Shown here in pieces: positions 41,956 through 51,706 of a DNA stretch of 64,000 nucleotides. Made by a program: the position numbers and the translations under genes. Below the pieces are notes generated by a model. It had not been told where the DNA came from and searched no databases. It saw nothing but the letters and a program-made list of their open reading frames with translations. Position 1 is the stretch's first letter; every line of letters begins with the position of its first letter. The stretch covers positions 109,112-173,111 of the forward strand of contig CAZHJK010000003.1 of assembly GCA_964533275.1 (NCBI GenBank), read 5' to 3'. The DNA comes from CAZHJK01 sp964533275 (GTDB taxonomy: Bacteria; Bacillota; Clostridia; Eubacteriales; Garciellaceae).

Positions 41956-44319
41956 ATGGAAGCTAAAAAGAAATTCTTAAAACTGTATAAGGAAAAATAT
42001 TTTCAGCTTAAGAAATATCTAGAGGAAGATAAGGTCTTTATTAGGACAATAGAAAACTTGGGATTTAATATAAATAACTATCCAAGTGAGTTTTCTAAAA
42101 AACTAATGATACAATTGACCTTTCTTTATTTTTTGCAAAAAAAGCTGGGGTTAAACAAAAATATTATTAGAGAAACCTTTGAACTGTCCCTAAGAAATAA
42201 AAAGAACTTCTTTAAAGACTATTTAGAAACTATGCTTTATGATATACCAAACCCTTTCTTAAAGGTTAGACTATTTGAACCAGATAAAGGCTATGATTGG
42301 AGAAAAGCCGATATTAAAATACCCAATGAGATTTTTTCAAATATACATAGCAAAGGGAAAGAAGCAGATGGGATTTTGGATATTTTGGATAGGTTTAACT
42401 TTACCTTAAGGGAAGAAGAAAGAACTAATGGAGAAATGACCATTGACCCTGAGATATTAGCATTAATCTTTGAAAACTTACTTAATGTTGAGGACAAGAG
42501 AAGCAAGGGAGTGTATTACACCCCTAGGGAAATAGTAAGATTTATGTGCCAAGAGAGTTTGACTCACTATCTGGTAAAGAAGGTAGAGGTACCCTATAAG
42601 GATATAAAGGATTTTATTTGCAATGGAAGATTAAATAGAAATAATGATATAGAGGATAAAATTCTTAAAATGGATCGTGCCTTAGAAAATATCATAGTGG
42701 CAGATTTAGCGGTAGGCTCCGGAGCTTTCCCTCTAGGTATGCTTAATGCCATAGTTCAAACTAGAAATAACATTACAAAATATCTATCTAATCGGGATGG
42801 TAATCAGGATAGGTCCCTATATAACTTAAAGTTAAATACGATAAAAAGAAGTATATTTGCAATGGATATAGATTCAAAGGCTGTTAAGGTAACAAAGCTT
42901 AGATTATGGCTATCCATTATTTCAGAGCATAACTCCCAAGTTAATGTAGATATGAATATCTATGGGGGTAATAGTTTAAACCATGAATTTAATGGGGTGA
43001 ATAGGGGTTTTGATATTATAATAGGGAATCCTCCCTATGTAGGGGAAAAGGGGAACAAAGAGATATTTAGGGACATGGCTAAGACGAAATTTGGAGAAAA
43101 ATATTATCAAGGTAAAATGGACCTATTTTATTTCTTCTTTCATAGGGCAATTGATTTAAGCAAGGAAGGTGGGATAATAAATTTTATTACCACTAATTAT
43201 TTTACTACGGCAAATGGTGCAACAAAGTTAAGGTTTGACATTAAGAATAGGACTAATATATTAAAGTTAATAAACTTTAATGAGATAAAAGTATTTGAAA
43301 CCGCTATGGGGCAGCACAACTTAATAAGCCTTTTAGAGAAGGACTGCTCAAAGGACAAACCGGATACAGAGATTATGACTATCGGAGAACAAGGAGAAGT
43401 TTCATCCTATAGATGTGCCCATGAGAAACTCTTTGAGGGTAGTCAAGCATATATAAGAATTATAGAGGGTGGAGATGATAGGATAGAATCGATTTTAGAT
43501 AAGATCTCAAGAGGAATTAAGATAGAGGATATTTGTAATGTGAATCAAGGGATTGTATCTGGTGCGGATACTTTAACCAATAGACATATTACAAGATTTG
43601 GAATTAATGGAGAAAAGGGTGAAGGAATTTTTGTATTAGAGGAAGATGAGATAGAACAAAAGTATTTTGAACCGGATGAAGTAGAAATATTAAAACCCTT
43701 TTTTAAAAACTCAGATATATATAGATATAAATCAAAGGAAATTAGTGATAAAAGGATAATATATATAGATAGGGATATAAAGAACATTGATAAAAGATAT
43801 CCTAATATTAAAAGACACCTTGAGAAATATTATGACATTCTATCCCAAAGAAGGGAAACCCGAATGGGATATATAGAATTCTTTCATTTGCATTGGGGAA
43901 GAAAGGAAAGGATATTTATGAAGGAAAAAATAATTGCTCCCCAGAGAAGCTTATTAAATACCTTCGCCTATAATAATATCCCCTGGTATTCAAGTGCAGA
44001 TGTATACTATATAACACCTAAGGATGAAAAAGTGGATTTAAAATATCTATTAGGTATCTTAAATTCAACTTTATATTATACATGGTTTTATCATAGGGGA
44101 AAAAGAAAGGGAGAGATTTTAGAATTATATCAAACTCCGTTAAAGGAAACTCCCATTATATTTTCCCAGGAAAGAAAAAAGGAAATTATAGATCTAGTGG
44201 ATCAAATGCTAGCAGAGGAAGATATCCGGAAGAAAGAAATAATACAAACCAATATTGATAATATAGTATATCAAATCTATGATATTACAGAAGGAGAAAT
44301 TAAAAGCATTTCAAAATAA
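41956..44319 (+). CDS. Orphan Eco57I-type N6-adenine DNA methyltransferase
   Basis: 787 residues. An N-terminal helical region (about 1-170, including LTFLYFLQKKLGL) leads into the methylase: GVYYTPREIVRFM, motif I ADLAVGSGAFPLGML, then the catalytic GNPPYVGEKG near residue 358. The C-terminal 300 residues look like a TaqI-type target recognition domain (IIAPQRS, WYSSADVYYI, ILNSTLYYTWF). Type IIG enzymes of this family carry a PD-(D/E)XK nuclease ahead of the helical region; that part is absent here, so this should methylate without cutting. No nuclease gene is adjacent. An alternative is a partner of a defence system located elsewhere. Confidence 0.88.
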   Translation: MEAKKKFLKLYKEKYFQLKKYLEEDKVFIRTIENLGFNINNYPSEFSKKLMIQLTFLYFLQKKLGLNKNIIRETFELSLRNKKNFFKDYLETMLYDIPNPFLKVRLFEPDKGYDWRKADIKIPNEIFSNIHSKGKEADGILDILDRFNFTLREEERTNGEMTIDPEILALIFENLLNVEDKRSKGVYYTPREIVRFMCQESLTHYLVKKVEVPYKDIKDFICNGRLNRNNDIEDKILKMDRALENIIVADLAVGSGAFPLGMLNAIVQTRNNITKYLSNRDGNQDRSLYNLKLNTIKRSIFAMDIDSKAVKVTKLRLWLSIISEHNSQVNVDMNIYGGNSLNHEFNGVNRGFDIIIGNPPYVGEKGNKEIFRDMAKTKFGEKYYQGKMDLFYFFFHRAIDLSKEGGIINFITTNYFTTANGATKLRFDIKNRTNILKLINFNEIKVFETAMGQHNLISLLEKDCSKDKPDTEIMTIGEQGEVSSYRCAHEKLFEGSQAYIRIIEGGDDRIESILDKISRGIKIEDICNVNQGIVSGADTLTNRHITRFGINGEKGEGIFVLEEDEIEQKYFEPDEVEILKPFFKNSDIYRYKSKEISDKRIIYIDRDIKNIDKRYPNIKRHLEKYYDILSQRRETRMGYIEFFHLHWGRKERIFMKEKIIAPQRSLLNTFAYNNIPWYSSADVYYITPKDEKVDLKYLLGILNSTLYYTWFYHRGKRKGEILELYQTPLKETPIIFSQERKKEIIDLVDQMLAEEDIRKKEIIQTNIDNIVYQIYDITEGEIKSISK

Positions 44320-44343
44320 GGTTAATTAACCAAATATAAAAAC

Positions 44344-44380
44344 AAAAGAAGCAAAAAGAACCGTCCCTTTTGCTTCTTTT
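44344..44380. terminator. Family C repeat acting as terminator behind the methylase
   Basis: AAAAGAAGCAAAA and TTTTGCTTCTTTT form a perfect 13-bp stem; the loop holds GAACCGTCCC, the family C core inverted. The T run makes it a good terminator. Confidence 0.8.
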
Positions 44381-44396
44381 AGTAGGGGGTGGGATA

Positions 44397-44819
44397 ATGA
44401 ATAAAGCCGGGGGAATGCTTATCGGGGGTTTAGTAGCCGTTATGGTTACATTAAATGGTGTGCTAAGCCAATATACTAATATCTATTTAGCTACCTTTAT
44501 AATTCATTTAATAGGTCTTTTTACCATAGGGAGTTATTTATTAATTAGAAGACATAAGAGGATTAAAAAGGGGAATATTCCTATTTATCTATTTATGGGA
44601 GGAGCTGTAGGTATAATTCTTGTCACCCTAAATAATATTTGCTTTAATAATCTTGGAGTATCCTTAACACTTTCCATAGGACTTCTAGGGCAATTAATTC
44701 TTTCTGCACTTGTAGATCACTTTGGACTACTTAATATGCCTATTGAAAAATTTGAGGTAAAAAAATTACCGGGATTTGCAATGATAATCACAGGCATCAT
44801 TATAATGATGTTTTTATAG
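44397..44819 (+). CDS. YdcZ/DUF606 family transporter subunit 1
   Basis: 140 residues with five membrane helices. GGMLIGGLVAVMVTLNGVLSQ at the start is the family signature. Start chosen at ATG 44397, since the longer frame begins in the repeat. The next gene encodes a homologous half 18 bases downstream, so the pair probably forms a dual-topology or heterodimeric drug/metabolite exporter. Confidence 0.85.
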   Translation: MNKAGGMLIGGLVAVMVTLNGVLSQYTNIYLATFIIHLIGLFTIGSYLLIRRHKRIKKGNIPIYLFMGGAVGIILVTLNNICFNNLGVSLTLSIGLLGQLILSALVDHFGLLNMPIEKFEVKKLPGFAMIITGIIIMMFL

Positions 44820-44837
44820 CATGGGAGGAAGTCAATT

Positions 44838-45296
44838 ATGATAATTATAGGATTTCTAGCTTTATTAGCGGGAGGTTTTACTATTCTTTCTATGATTTTA
44901 AATGCGCAATTAGGGAAAAGGATTGGAGTATTGCAAAGCACCTTAATGAACTATTTGGTCGCATCATCTGTCATGTTTATCCCCTTGTTTTTAACTGGTC
45001 AAATCAAAAACTTCACTTTACTTCCCTTTAGTGAAATCCCATGGTGGGCTTTTCTTGGGGGCTGTGTTGGGGTAATGGTTGTAATATTATCAAATATAAT
45101 AATACCAAGAATAGCCGTTATATACACAACTCTATTAACCTTTCTTGGTCAAATGATTATTGGTATTACAATGGATGTTTTTATTACCCATACTTTCTCC
45201 ATAGGGAAAATAATTGGAGTTAGTTTAATTGGAACAGGTCTTTTATATAATATTAATATAGATAAAAAAATTTGCAGTAATAATTACAACAAGTAA
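44838..45296 (+). CDS. YdcZ/DUF606 family transporter subunit 2
   Basis: 152 residues with five membrane helices and the same pattern as the gene before it: GGFTILSMILNAQLGKRIGV, then SSVMFIPLFLTG, and WWAFLGGCVGVMVVILSNIIIPRIAV. AGGAAG lies ahead of the ATG. It is the likely partner of 44397. The transported substrate is unknown. Confidence 0.85.
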   Translation: MIIIGFLALLAGGFTILSMILNAQLGKRIGVLQSTLMNYLVASSVMFIPLFLTGQIKNFTLLPFSEIPWWAFLGGCVGVMVVILSNIIIPRIAVIYTTLLTFLGQMIIGITMDVFITHTFSIGKIIGVSLIGTGLLYNINIDKKICSNNYNK

Positions 45297-45427
45297 TATA
45301 ATTTACATTTATTTACTAAAACCTTTACAAAAATAAACAATAAGAGTTATAATTATTACAGAGGAGTATTTAATTAATAGTTTTTATTTCTTATATGGAA
45401 AAATATCTAATAAAGGGGCTACATCCT

Positions 45428-45922
45428 ATGGAATTTTCACAATATTTAGATACATTAGAAAGTAAATTGTTTGGTAGCTTTGATTTGAAAAGAAACTATT
45501 TATTGGATAATTATAATTTTGACCTTTTTGCAGAATATCATATAAGAAATGAAAAATATGTTTTAATGAAGAAAGCAACTGTATACGCCATAGAAAATAA
45601 CGAGTATTGTTTTGTAAAATACTTTAATAAAATAGATAAATTCCAGTTTCAAGAATTTACTGATACCTTAATAAAATCTATAGATAATGTGGTGCAGCCA
45701 AGTGAAGAACATATGTCAAGTATTATCACCGGAGTTATTGTTTTGCCGGATAAGCCCAATATAGATATTATAGATACTATTAAAAAATTTAAATACCATA
45801 AGGGGTTTGCCTTTGGTTTTAAGGGCTGGGCAGATATTCGGATACTATTGGTTACTATGAATGATCATTATATAGTAACAAACAAAAAAGGGAAGGAGGT
45901 TAGTGAGGTTTATAGCATTTAA
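45428..45922 (+). CDS. Conserved hypothetical protein upstream of cstA
   Basis: About 164 residues, soluble, with no signal peptide or known motif that I can name. It has a mixed alpha/beta look: SFDLKRNYLLDNYNFDLFAEYH, then KYVLMKKATVYA, and a C-terminal KGFAFGFKGWADIRILLVT. The AAAGGGGC ribosome site favours ATG 45428 over 45395. It lies 35 bases ahead of cstA and is probably in the same transcript, so a link to CstA function is possible. Confidence 0.6.
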   Translation: MEFSQYLDTLESKLFGSFDLKRNYLLDNYNFDLFAEYHIRNEKYVLMKKATVYAIENNEYCFVKYFNKIDKFQFQEFTDTLIKSIDNVVQPSEEHMSSIITGVIVLPDKPNIDIIDTIKKFKYHKGFAFGFKGWADIRILLVTMNDHYIVTNKKGKEVSEVYSI

Positions 45923-45957
45923 TTTTAAGCTTCACAAAAATTAAGGAAGGTGATTTT

Positions 45958-47571
45958 ATGAGCGCATTAGTATTAGTTATTGGTAGTATAGTTATATTTA
46001 CTGTAGCGTATATTACCTATGGAGCATGGCTTGCTAAACAATGGGGAGTAGATCCTACTAGAAAAACGCCTGCCGTAGAAATCAATGATGGCGTTGACTA
46101 TGTTCCGGCAAAGCCTGCTGTATTATTAGGACATCACTTTGCATCTATTGCAGGTGCGGGACCAATCAATGGACCAATATTGGCCGCAATGTTTGGATGG
46201 GTACCTGTAATGCTATGGATTATTATTGGAGGTATCTTCTTCGGAGGAGTTCATGATTACGGTTCATTATTTGCTTCTGTTCGACATAAGGGTAAGTCAA
46301 TAGGAGAGGTAATCAATGTAAACATGGGAAGTACCGGTAAAAAATTATTCTCGATATTTGCCTGGTTAACATTATTATTAGTTGTAGCGGCGTTTACTAA
46401 TATTGTTGCAAATACATTTGCCTCAGTACCAGCTGCAGCTACAGCTTCAATACTTTTTATCATTTTATCTATTTCATTTGGATTTGGCGTATATAGAAAG
46501 GGATTACCACTAGGCATAGGAACAGTTGTTGGAGTTATTTTACTATTTACATGTGTTTGGCTAGGGACTCTATTCCCTATAGCATTAAGCGTAAATACTT
46601 GGATAGTAATCCTTGCAGTTTACATTTTCTTAGCATCTACAGCACCAGTATGGATACTACTACAACCTAGAGATTATTTGAACTCATTTTTATTATATGC
46701 AATGATTGCAGGTGCTGTATTAGGATTGATTATCTATAGACCAACAATCCAAATGGATGCGGTAACAGGTTTTAATGTAGACGGACAATGGTTATTCCCA
46801 ATGTTGTTTGTAACAGTAGCCTGTGGAGCTATATCAGGTTTTCACGCAATGGTTGGTTCAGGGACCACTTCTAAACAGCTTGCAAATGAAAAAGATGCAA
46901 AGATTATTGGTTATGGTGGAATGTTAATAGAATGTGTATTGGCTGTTATAGCTTTAGTAACAGCAACCTATATCACCCAAGGAGAATTAGGCACCTTATT
47001 AGAGGGTGGACCAGGAAATGTATTTTCCCACGGTGTTGGAACATTTATGGCGAGATTTGGAATACCCTTTGAGGTAGGTAAATCCTTTGTTGCATTGGCA
47101 GTATCTGCATTCGCTTTAACCAGTCTTGATACGGCAACGAGACTTAATAGATTTATCTTCCAAGAATACTTTGAGGATCCAGAAAAAGAAACTCAATCAG
47201 TATTAACCAATAAATATGTTTCTACTGGTGTTACAGTAGTTATTGGTGCTTGGCTTGCAGTGGGTGGATTTGCGGTTATATGGCCAATATTCGGTTCTGC
47301 AAATCAACTATTAGCAGCTTTAGCATTACTTGCTATAGCATTATGGTTAAAGAATACCAAGAAAAATTACAGCATGATTGTACCTCCAATGATATTCATG
47401 TTGGTAGTTACCCTAGTTGCATTGGTATTCCTAATTAGAGACAATTTAGCTGCTTCTAACTATGTACTTGTAGTTTTCCCAGCACTTTTATTTGTTCTTG
47501 CTATAGTCCTAGCATACAAAGGTTATGGCATAGTATTTAAAAAGGATGAATCTGAAAAGGTATCTGAATAA
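45958..47571 (+). CDS. cstA: Carbon starvation protein CstA family transporter
   Basis: A 537-residue membrane protein with about 15 helices. Family motifs: VAYITYGAWLAKQWGVDP, then LLGHHFASIAGAGPINGPILAA, GGVHDYGSLFASVRHKGKS, and SGFHAMVGSGTTSKQL. CstA transports pyruvate or peptides; in Clostridia it is used for pyruvate or peptide uptake. It is shorter than the E. coli protein (701), as usual in this group. AAGGAAGGTGA precedes the ATG. Confidence 0.95.
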   Translation: MSALVLVIGSIVIFTVAYITYGAWLAKQWGVDPTRKTPAVEINDGVDYVPAKPAVLLGHHFASIAGAGPINGPILAAMFGWVPVMLWIIIGGIFFGGVHDYGSLFASVRHKGKSIGEVINVNMGSTGKKLFSIFAWLTLLLVVAAFTNIVANTFASVPAAATASILFIILSISFGFGVYRKGLPLGIGTVVGVILLFTCVWLGTLFPIALSVNTWIVILAVYIFLASTAPVWILLQPRDYLNSFLLYAMIAGAVLGLIIYRPTIQMDAVTGFNVDGQWLFPMLFVTVACGAISGFHAMVGSGTTSKQLANEKDAKIIGYGGMLIECVLAVIALVTATYITQGELGTLLEGGPGNVFSHGVGTFMARFGIPFEVGKSFVALAVSAFALTSLDTATRLNRFIFQEYFEDPEKETQSVLTNKYVSTGVTVVIGAWLAVGGFAVIWPIFGSANQLLAALALLAIALWLKNTKKNYSMIVPPMIFMLVVTLVALVFLIRDNLAASNYVLVVFPALLFVLAIVLAYKGYGIVFKKDESEKVSE

Positions 47572-47589
47572 GTAGTTAATTTATGCTCG

Positions 47590-47623
47590 AAAAGCCCTCT
47601 ATTGAATTTCAATAGAGGGCTTT
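47590..47623 (+). terminator. Terminator of cstA
   Basis: AAAGCCCTCTATTGAA pairs with TCAATAGAGGGCTTT, a 15-bp stem. Confidence 0.9.
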
Positions 47624-48061
47624 ATATTTACCACTTTTTTAGTATATTATCTATTTATTATATAAGTGTTTGTTAATATTTTAGAAAAGTATTTTTGATA
47701 ACATTTTAAACTTTTAAAAAGCATGTTAATATGTTATCATTGAATAAGTAAGTATAAATAATATTAATGTTTAAAAAAGCATAAAATTTAAATAAAAAAG
47801 TAAAATTTAATATTATGTATTCTAAACTTTGGAAAAATATTAACGAAATATTGTTGATGAGGAAACAATATAATAATTTTAGATTAAAATAATGGTTAGA
47901 TAAATAACAATTATTTATTGTTATCAAGATTAGAGGTTCCTCCATCCATAGTGAATAGTTGATACTTGCAGGCGTACCATTAATTTTAGCAAATCCCTCA
48001 ATAATTGGTAAATATATAATGACTCTACGATTGGACTGTCAGAAATGGCAGTCCTTTCGTA
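47624..48061. other. Gene-free segment between cstA and dinB with an orphan leader-like element
   Basis: The first 300 bases are very AT-rich and show no convincing ORF. From about 47930 a better-conserved-looking stretch (AAGATTAGAGGTTCCTCC, then GTGAATAG, then GCAGGCGTACC) runs into a terminator GGACTG/CAGTCC (48033-48054) with a short T run. This has the look of a riboswitch or attenuator leader, possibly a degenerate lysine-type one, but no gene follows on this strand. Confidence 0.35.
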
Positions 48062-49246
48062 TTAGTTTTTTTTATTCCTTATTAAGGAAGCCCTGCCTAT
48101 TTTATTATTTCCATATTTATTGCGTATTTTATCCATTACCATATCAACCTTCTCATGTTTATTATCTTTCTCTTTATGATTAAAGAAGGATATTTGTTGT
48201 GAAAAACAATTATCTTCAAATCCCTTAAGGGTTATGCCAATTAATCTTACCGCTTTAGAGGGACGAAAATTTCTTTGAAGTAATTCACAACCTGCTTCAT
48301 ATATGTTCTTTGTAAAAAAAGTTGGTTTTATAGTAGTTTGCCTGGTAATCACCTCAAAATCTGAAAATTTTAAGGTGATTTGTATACAATGACCCTTTTT
48401 ATTATGCTTTCTAGCCCTTATACCTACTTCTTCCGATAGCTGCATTAGTACATGTTTTAGTCTTTCTATGTCTTTTACATCTTCTGGTAATGTTGTTGAG
48501 TGGCCGATAGATTTGATATCATCCGGGGAGTTTACTTCAACCGAAGAATAGTCTATTCCATTAGCATGTTGGTGAAGATCTATGCCAAATTTACCAAAGT
48601 TTTTATAAAGGTAATTTTTTTCAAGATTTGCTAGTTCACCTATGGTTTTAATGCCTAAATGATTAAATTTTTCTGAGGATTTTGCTCCTACGCCATACAT
48701 AGCTCCTATAGGCATTGGCCATAATTTTTCTTTAATATCCCTTTTCCAAAGCTCTGTAATTCCCAATGGTTTTTTCATATCAGCTGCCATCTTAGAAAGA
48801 AACTTATTCTCTGATATTCCGATAGAACACCAAAGACCTAAGTTTACCTTTATATCCTCCATAATCTTTGCTGCTGCATCTAAGGGAGTGCCGAATAGCG
48901 CTTCTGTTCCGGTCATATCTAGCCAGGCTTCATCAATACTATTTTGTTGTACTACAGGAGTATAGTTAGAAAATAGTTTCATAACCTCGTGAGACTTGTA
49001 CTGATAAAAGCTGTGGTCGGGAGGAACTAGAAGCATTCCTGGGCAGAGTTTTAAAGCCTCATGTACAACCATTGCAGTGCGTACACCAAACTTTCTAGCC
49101 TCATAATTAGCTGCGAGAATTATTCCAGATCGTTTTTGTGGATCACCTGCTACCGCTGCTGGTTTCCCCATAAGGTCATGATTTCTAGTGGTTTCACAGG
49201 ATATAAAAAAGGCATTCATATCAACAAGAAAAATAACTTTTTCCAC
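48062..49246 (-). CDS. dinB: Y-family DNA polymerase IV
   Basis: 394 residues. Translesion polymerase. The catalytic acidic residues are in FLVDMNAFF at the start and in NSIDEAWLDMT; most DinB proteins have Tyr or Phe where Trp is found here. The helix-hairpin-helix (YGVGAKSSEKFNHLGIKTIGELA), little-finger domain and a clamp-binding motif QQISFF near the C-terminus are present. It starts with GTG behind GAGGGGA. No LexA-like site was seen upstream. Confidence 0.93.
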   Translation of the reverse strand: MEKVIFLVDMNAFFISCETTRNHDLMGKPAAVAGDPQKRSGIILAANYEARKFGVRTAMVVHEALKLCPGMLLVPPDHSFYQYKSHEVMKLFSNYTPVVQQNSIDEAWLDMTGTEALFGTPLDAAAKIMEDIKVNLGLWCSIGISENKFLSKMAADMKKPLGITELWKRDIKEKLWPMPIGAMYGVGAKSSEKFNHLGIKTIGELANLEKNYLYKNFGKFGIDLHQHANGIDYSSVEVNSPDDIKSIGHSTTLPEDVKDIERLKHVLMQLSEEVGIRARKHNKKGHCIQITLKFSDFEVITRQTTIKPTFFTKNIYEAGCELLQRNFRPSKAVRLIGITLKGFEDNCFSQQISFFNHKEKDNKHEKVDMVMDKIRNKYGNNKIGRASLIRNKKN

Positions 49247-49322
49247 TTTGATTCATTCCCCTCATCATTCTTTTTTTTATGACAATTATATCATAACCTG
49301 ACAATCAGTAGGGAATGGAGCC

Positions 49323-49925
49323 TTAGGCTTTATTTTGCCAATAATATATGGCTAGCTGTGTTCGGTCTCTTAACTCTAATTTTTCTAATATGGTAGAAAT
49401 GGTATTTCTTACAGTTCCTTCACTGATATAGATTTGCTTTGCAATTTCCTTATTAGATAATCCATTGGCTATGAATTCTAAGATGTCATTTTCTCTAGAT
49501 GTTAAGCAGCTTGTTTCCCTGGTTTCTGAAAAACTTTTTAAAGCCTCTTCACTTATAATTGGCAGACCAGCATATACCGTCTTAATGGTAGTTTTTTGTT
49601 TTTCAATTTCATCTGACTTCAATAAATATCCAGAAGCACCTGCCTGTAAGGATTGGTGAATATTTTTATAATCATGAAAGGTGGTAAGCATAATAATTTT
49701 TATAGCCGGATTACTTTTCTTAATGATTCTACAAGCACTAATTCCATCCATGACTGGCATTTGAATATCCATAAGAACGATATCAACAGGATTTTTCTTA
49801 CAAAATTCGATAGCTTGATTACCATTAAGGGCATGTCCGATAATTTCAAAGGCTTGATCCGTGGACAAGATTATATCAAGACTTTCGATTACCATTTCAT
49901 CATCGTCTGCGATTAATATTTTCAT
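49323..49925 (-). CDS. NarL/LuxR-type response regulator
   Basis: About 200 residues. Receiver domain: ILIADDDEMVIE, phospho-acceptor in VLMDIQMPVMDG, and Thr/Lys in MLTTFHDY and YLLKSDE. A LuxR-type helix-turn-helix (LTSRENDILEFIANGLSNKEIAKQI) ends the protein. ATG 49925 follows GGTAGGTGAGG. The start overlaps the end of the kinase gene, so they are co-translated. It likely controls the ABC-2 exporter encoded just upstream in the same orientation. Confidence 0.94.
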   Translation of the reverse strand: MKILIADDDEMVIESLDIILSTDQAFEIIGHALNGNQAIEFCKKNPVDIVLMDIQMPVMDGISACRIIKKSNPAIKIIMLTTFHDYKNIHQSLQAGASGYLLKSDEIEKQKTTIKTVYAGLPIISEEALKSFSETRETSCLTSRENDILEFIANGLSNKEIAKQIYISEGTVRNTISTILEKLELRDRTQLAIYYWQNKA

Positions 49926-49930
49926 AAACC

Positions 49931-51025
49931 TCACCTACCTTTTTGAGTTGAAATAATAATAATTAGCTTAAAGGTACTTTCATTTTGAACACTTAAACTT
50001 CCATTAACAGCCTCAAGACGATTTCGCATGTAACGCAGTCCATGCCCCTTTATTTTACCAGTATTATTAATTATTCCATCATTTTCTATCATTAGTCGTA
50101 CAACATAGTCTGTAACATCAAAGGACAGCTTAATAACTTTAGGATGAGCGTGTTTTGTTATATTGGTTAAAGCTTCCTTTACTGACATTAGAACTAATTG
50201 CCAAATATAAGGTTTTAGTTCTAAGTTATTTCCACTATGGGTAAATTGAATAGGGTAAATAAAGCTATCACATAGTTGTTGTAGCTGTATAAATCCCACC
50301 TCTAAATTAGGCTCAATCTGTTTAACAGAATCCTTTAACTGCTGTAGTGCACTTTCTAAGCGCTGTTCTGCTTTATTTAATGTTACCTCCGAATTTTTGT
50401 GTCCCTTGTTAGACATTAAAGTTTTATAAGCTTTTAATGAAAGATGGGCTGCAGTAAGTTCATGTCCTAAATTATCATGTAATATTTCTGCAATCCGATG
50501 TCTTTCAGTTAACCTTGAAATTTTTTCTGTATCTTGATAGTCTGATAGTAGCTGAGCTTGTATGAATTCTAAGTTGTAAATCTGATGACGCAAATGATCC
50601 GTTAATTCCTTATTATAAGCATTATCCTTTGACCAGTGATGTAGTATTGTTCCAAATAATATTGCTTGAAATACTAATAGATAATACATATCTTGATTTA
50701 ATACAGCTCCCATTATTACTATTGGGATAATATAAACAAGCTTGTTTTTATATGAAAAATAATAGGCAAATAAAAATAAATATATAGCAGCCAAGGGATA
50801 AAAAACGGAAATAATTATAAAAATGATTTCATCTATTAACATATATACTGGTCGTATATTAACTCTCCACCTTAAAACCATACTAAATGTAACAAATAAA
50901 AAAAGCAAAAAAACCAGTGGATCAAACACTGGAATCAGCATAATTAACAATACTATTAATTGTATTAGCATAATAAGCAAATATAGTGATTGTGGTTTGA
51001 TGTTAAATGGTTTTTTTGCAAGCAT
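49931..51025 (-). CDS. Sensor histidine kinase (HisKA_3 type)
   Basis: 364 residues. Five or six membrane helices (1-140) form a DesK/LiaS-like sensor with little extracellular sequence. The phospho-acceptor His is in RHRIAEILHDNLGHELTAAH, followed by a short HATPase with LTNITKHAHP (N box) and GHGLRYMRNRLE (G box). It partners the NarL-type regulator. A sensor embedded in the membrane suggests detection of lipid state or a membrane-active compound. Confidence 0.92.
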   Translation of the reverse strand: MLAKKPFNIKPQSLYLLIMLIQLIVLLIMLIPVFDPLVFLLFLFVTFSMVLRWRVNIRPVYMLIDEIIFIIISVFYPLAAIYLFLFAYYFSYKNKLVYIIPIVIMGAVLNQDMYYLLVFQAILFGTILHHWSKDNAYNKELTDHLRHQIYNLEFIQAQLLSDYQDTEKISRLTERHRIAEILHDNLGHELTAAHLSLKAYKTLMSNKGHKNSEVTLNKAEQRLESALQQLKDSVKQIEPNLEVGFIQLQQLCDSFIYPIQFTHSGNNLELKPYIWQLVLMSVKEALTNITKHAHPKVIKLSFDVTDYVVRLMIENDGIINNTGKIKGHGLRYMRNRLEAVNGSLSVQNESTFKLIIIISTQKGR

Positions 51026-51706
51026 CTAATATCTCCTTTTACTACCTATTAATAAGAGTATTGCTGAGTATACTAATAACACAAGATAGGCTATTAATAC
51101 ATAGTTAATTTTAGCATTATATAGTGCATCCAGTCCATAGGGGAGCCAGTAAGTGGGCAGGATCAATATAAATTTCCGTATGCCTTCGGGTATAAACTGT
51201 AAAGGCATAGATATTCCACTTACTAAACACATAATAGATCCAACTCCTGAAAATAAGCCAAATGAAAGATTGTAGGATCTAAACATAGAGTTCCAGCTTA
51301 AAGTAAAGGCAATAGTCATTATGCTGTAAACAAAAATCAGGATAAAGATAAATCCATAGTGGGTAATTGCATCATTCCAACGAAGGTAGATACCAAGGGT
51401 AAATATAATATTTTGTACTGTTAGTATTAATAAATACCCTAGCAAATGAGAGCTAAGATAGGTAGCATAACTCGTTGGTGTAGCTGAAATTCGGACTATG
51501 ATTTTATTAATACGATCCTCCACTATTGGTTTGCATAGCAGAAAGGCTGAAAATAGATTAAGCATTCCAAATAGATATAAGCCATTTGGATAACCATTGC
51601 CCTGTGCAGGAATGAATATTATAGCCAAGGGCAATATAAATATAATTAGTATATTTATAGGTTGTGCAAAGCTTTGCTTTAAAGCATGCTTAAATAATAC
51701 AATCAT
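51026..51706 (-). CDS. ABC-2 type permease 1
   Basis: 226 residues, six membrane helices, ABC2_membrane family (FKHALKQSFAQPINILIIFILP at the start; SGISMPLQFIPEGIRKFILILPTYW before the last helices). It abuts the kinase gene and overlaps the second permease gene by four bases. It forms an exporter with 51703 and 52434. Confidence 0.9.
   Translation of the reverse strand: MIVLFKHALKQSFAQPINILIIFILPLAIIFIPAQGNGYPNGLYLFGMLNLFSAFLLCKPIVEDRINKIIVRISATPTSYATYLSSHLLGYLLILTVQNIIFTLGIYLRWNDAITHYGFIFILIFVYSIMTIAFTLSWNSMFRSYNLSFGLFSGVGSIMCLVSGISMPLQFIPEGIRKFILILPTYWLPYGLDALYNAKINYVLIAYLVLLVYSAILLLIGSKRRY

Noticed and set aside
47930..48055. Lysine riboswitch call
   Set aside because: Only the AGA-AGAGGT-like start and a terminator are reminiscent; the central conserved blocks are missing and no lysine gene follows, so I report it only as an unassigned leader-like element.
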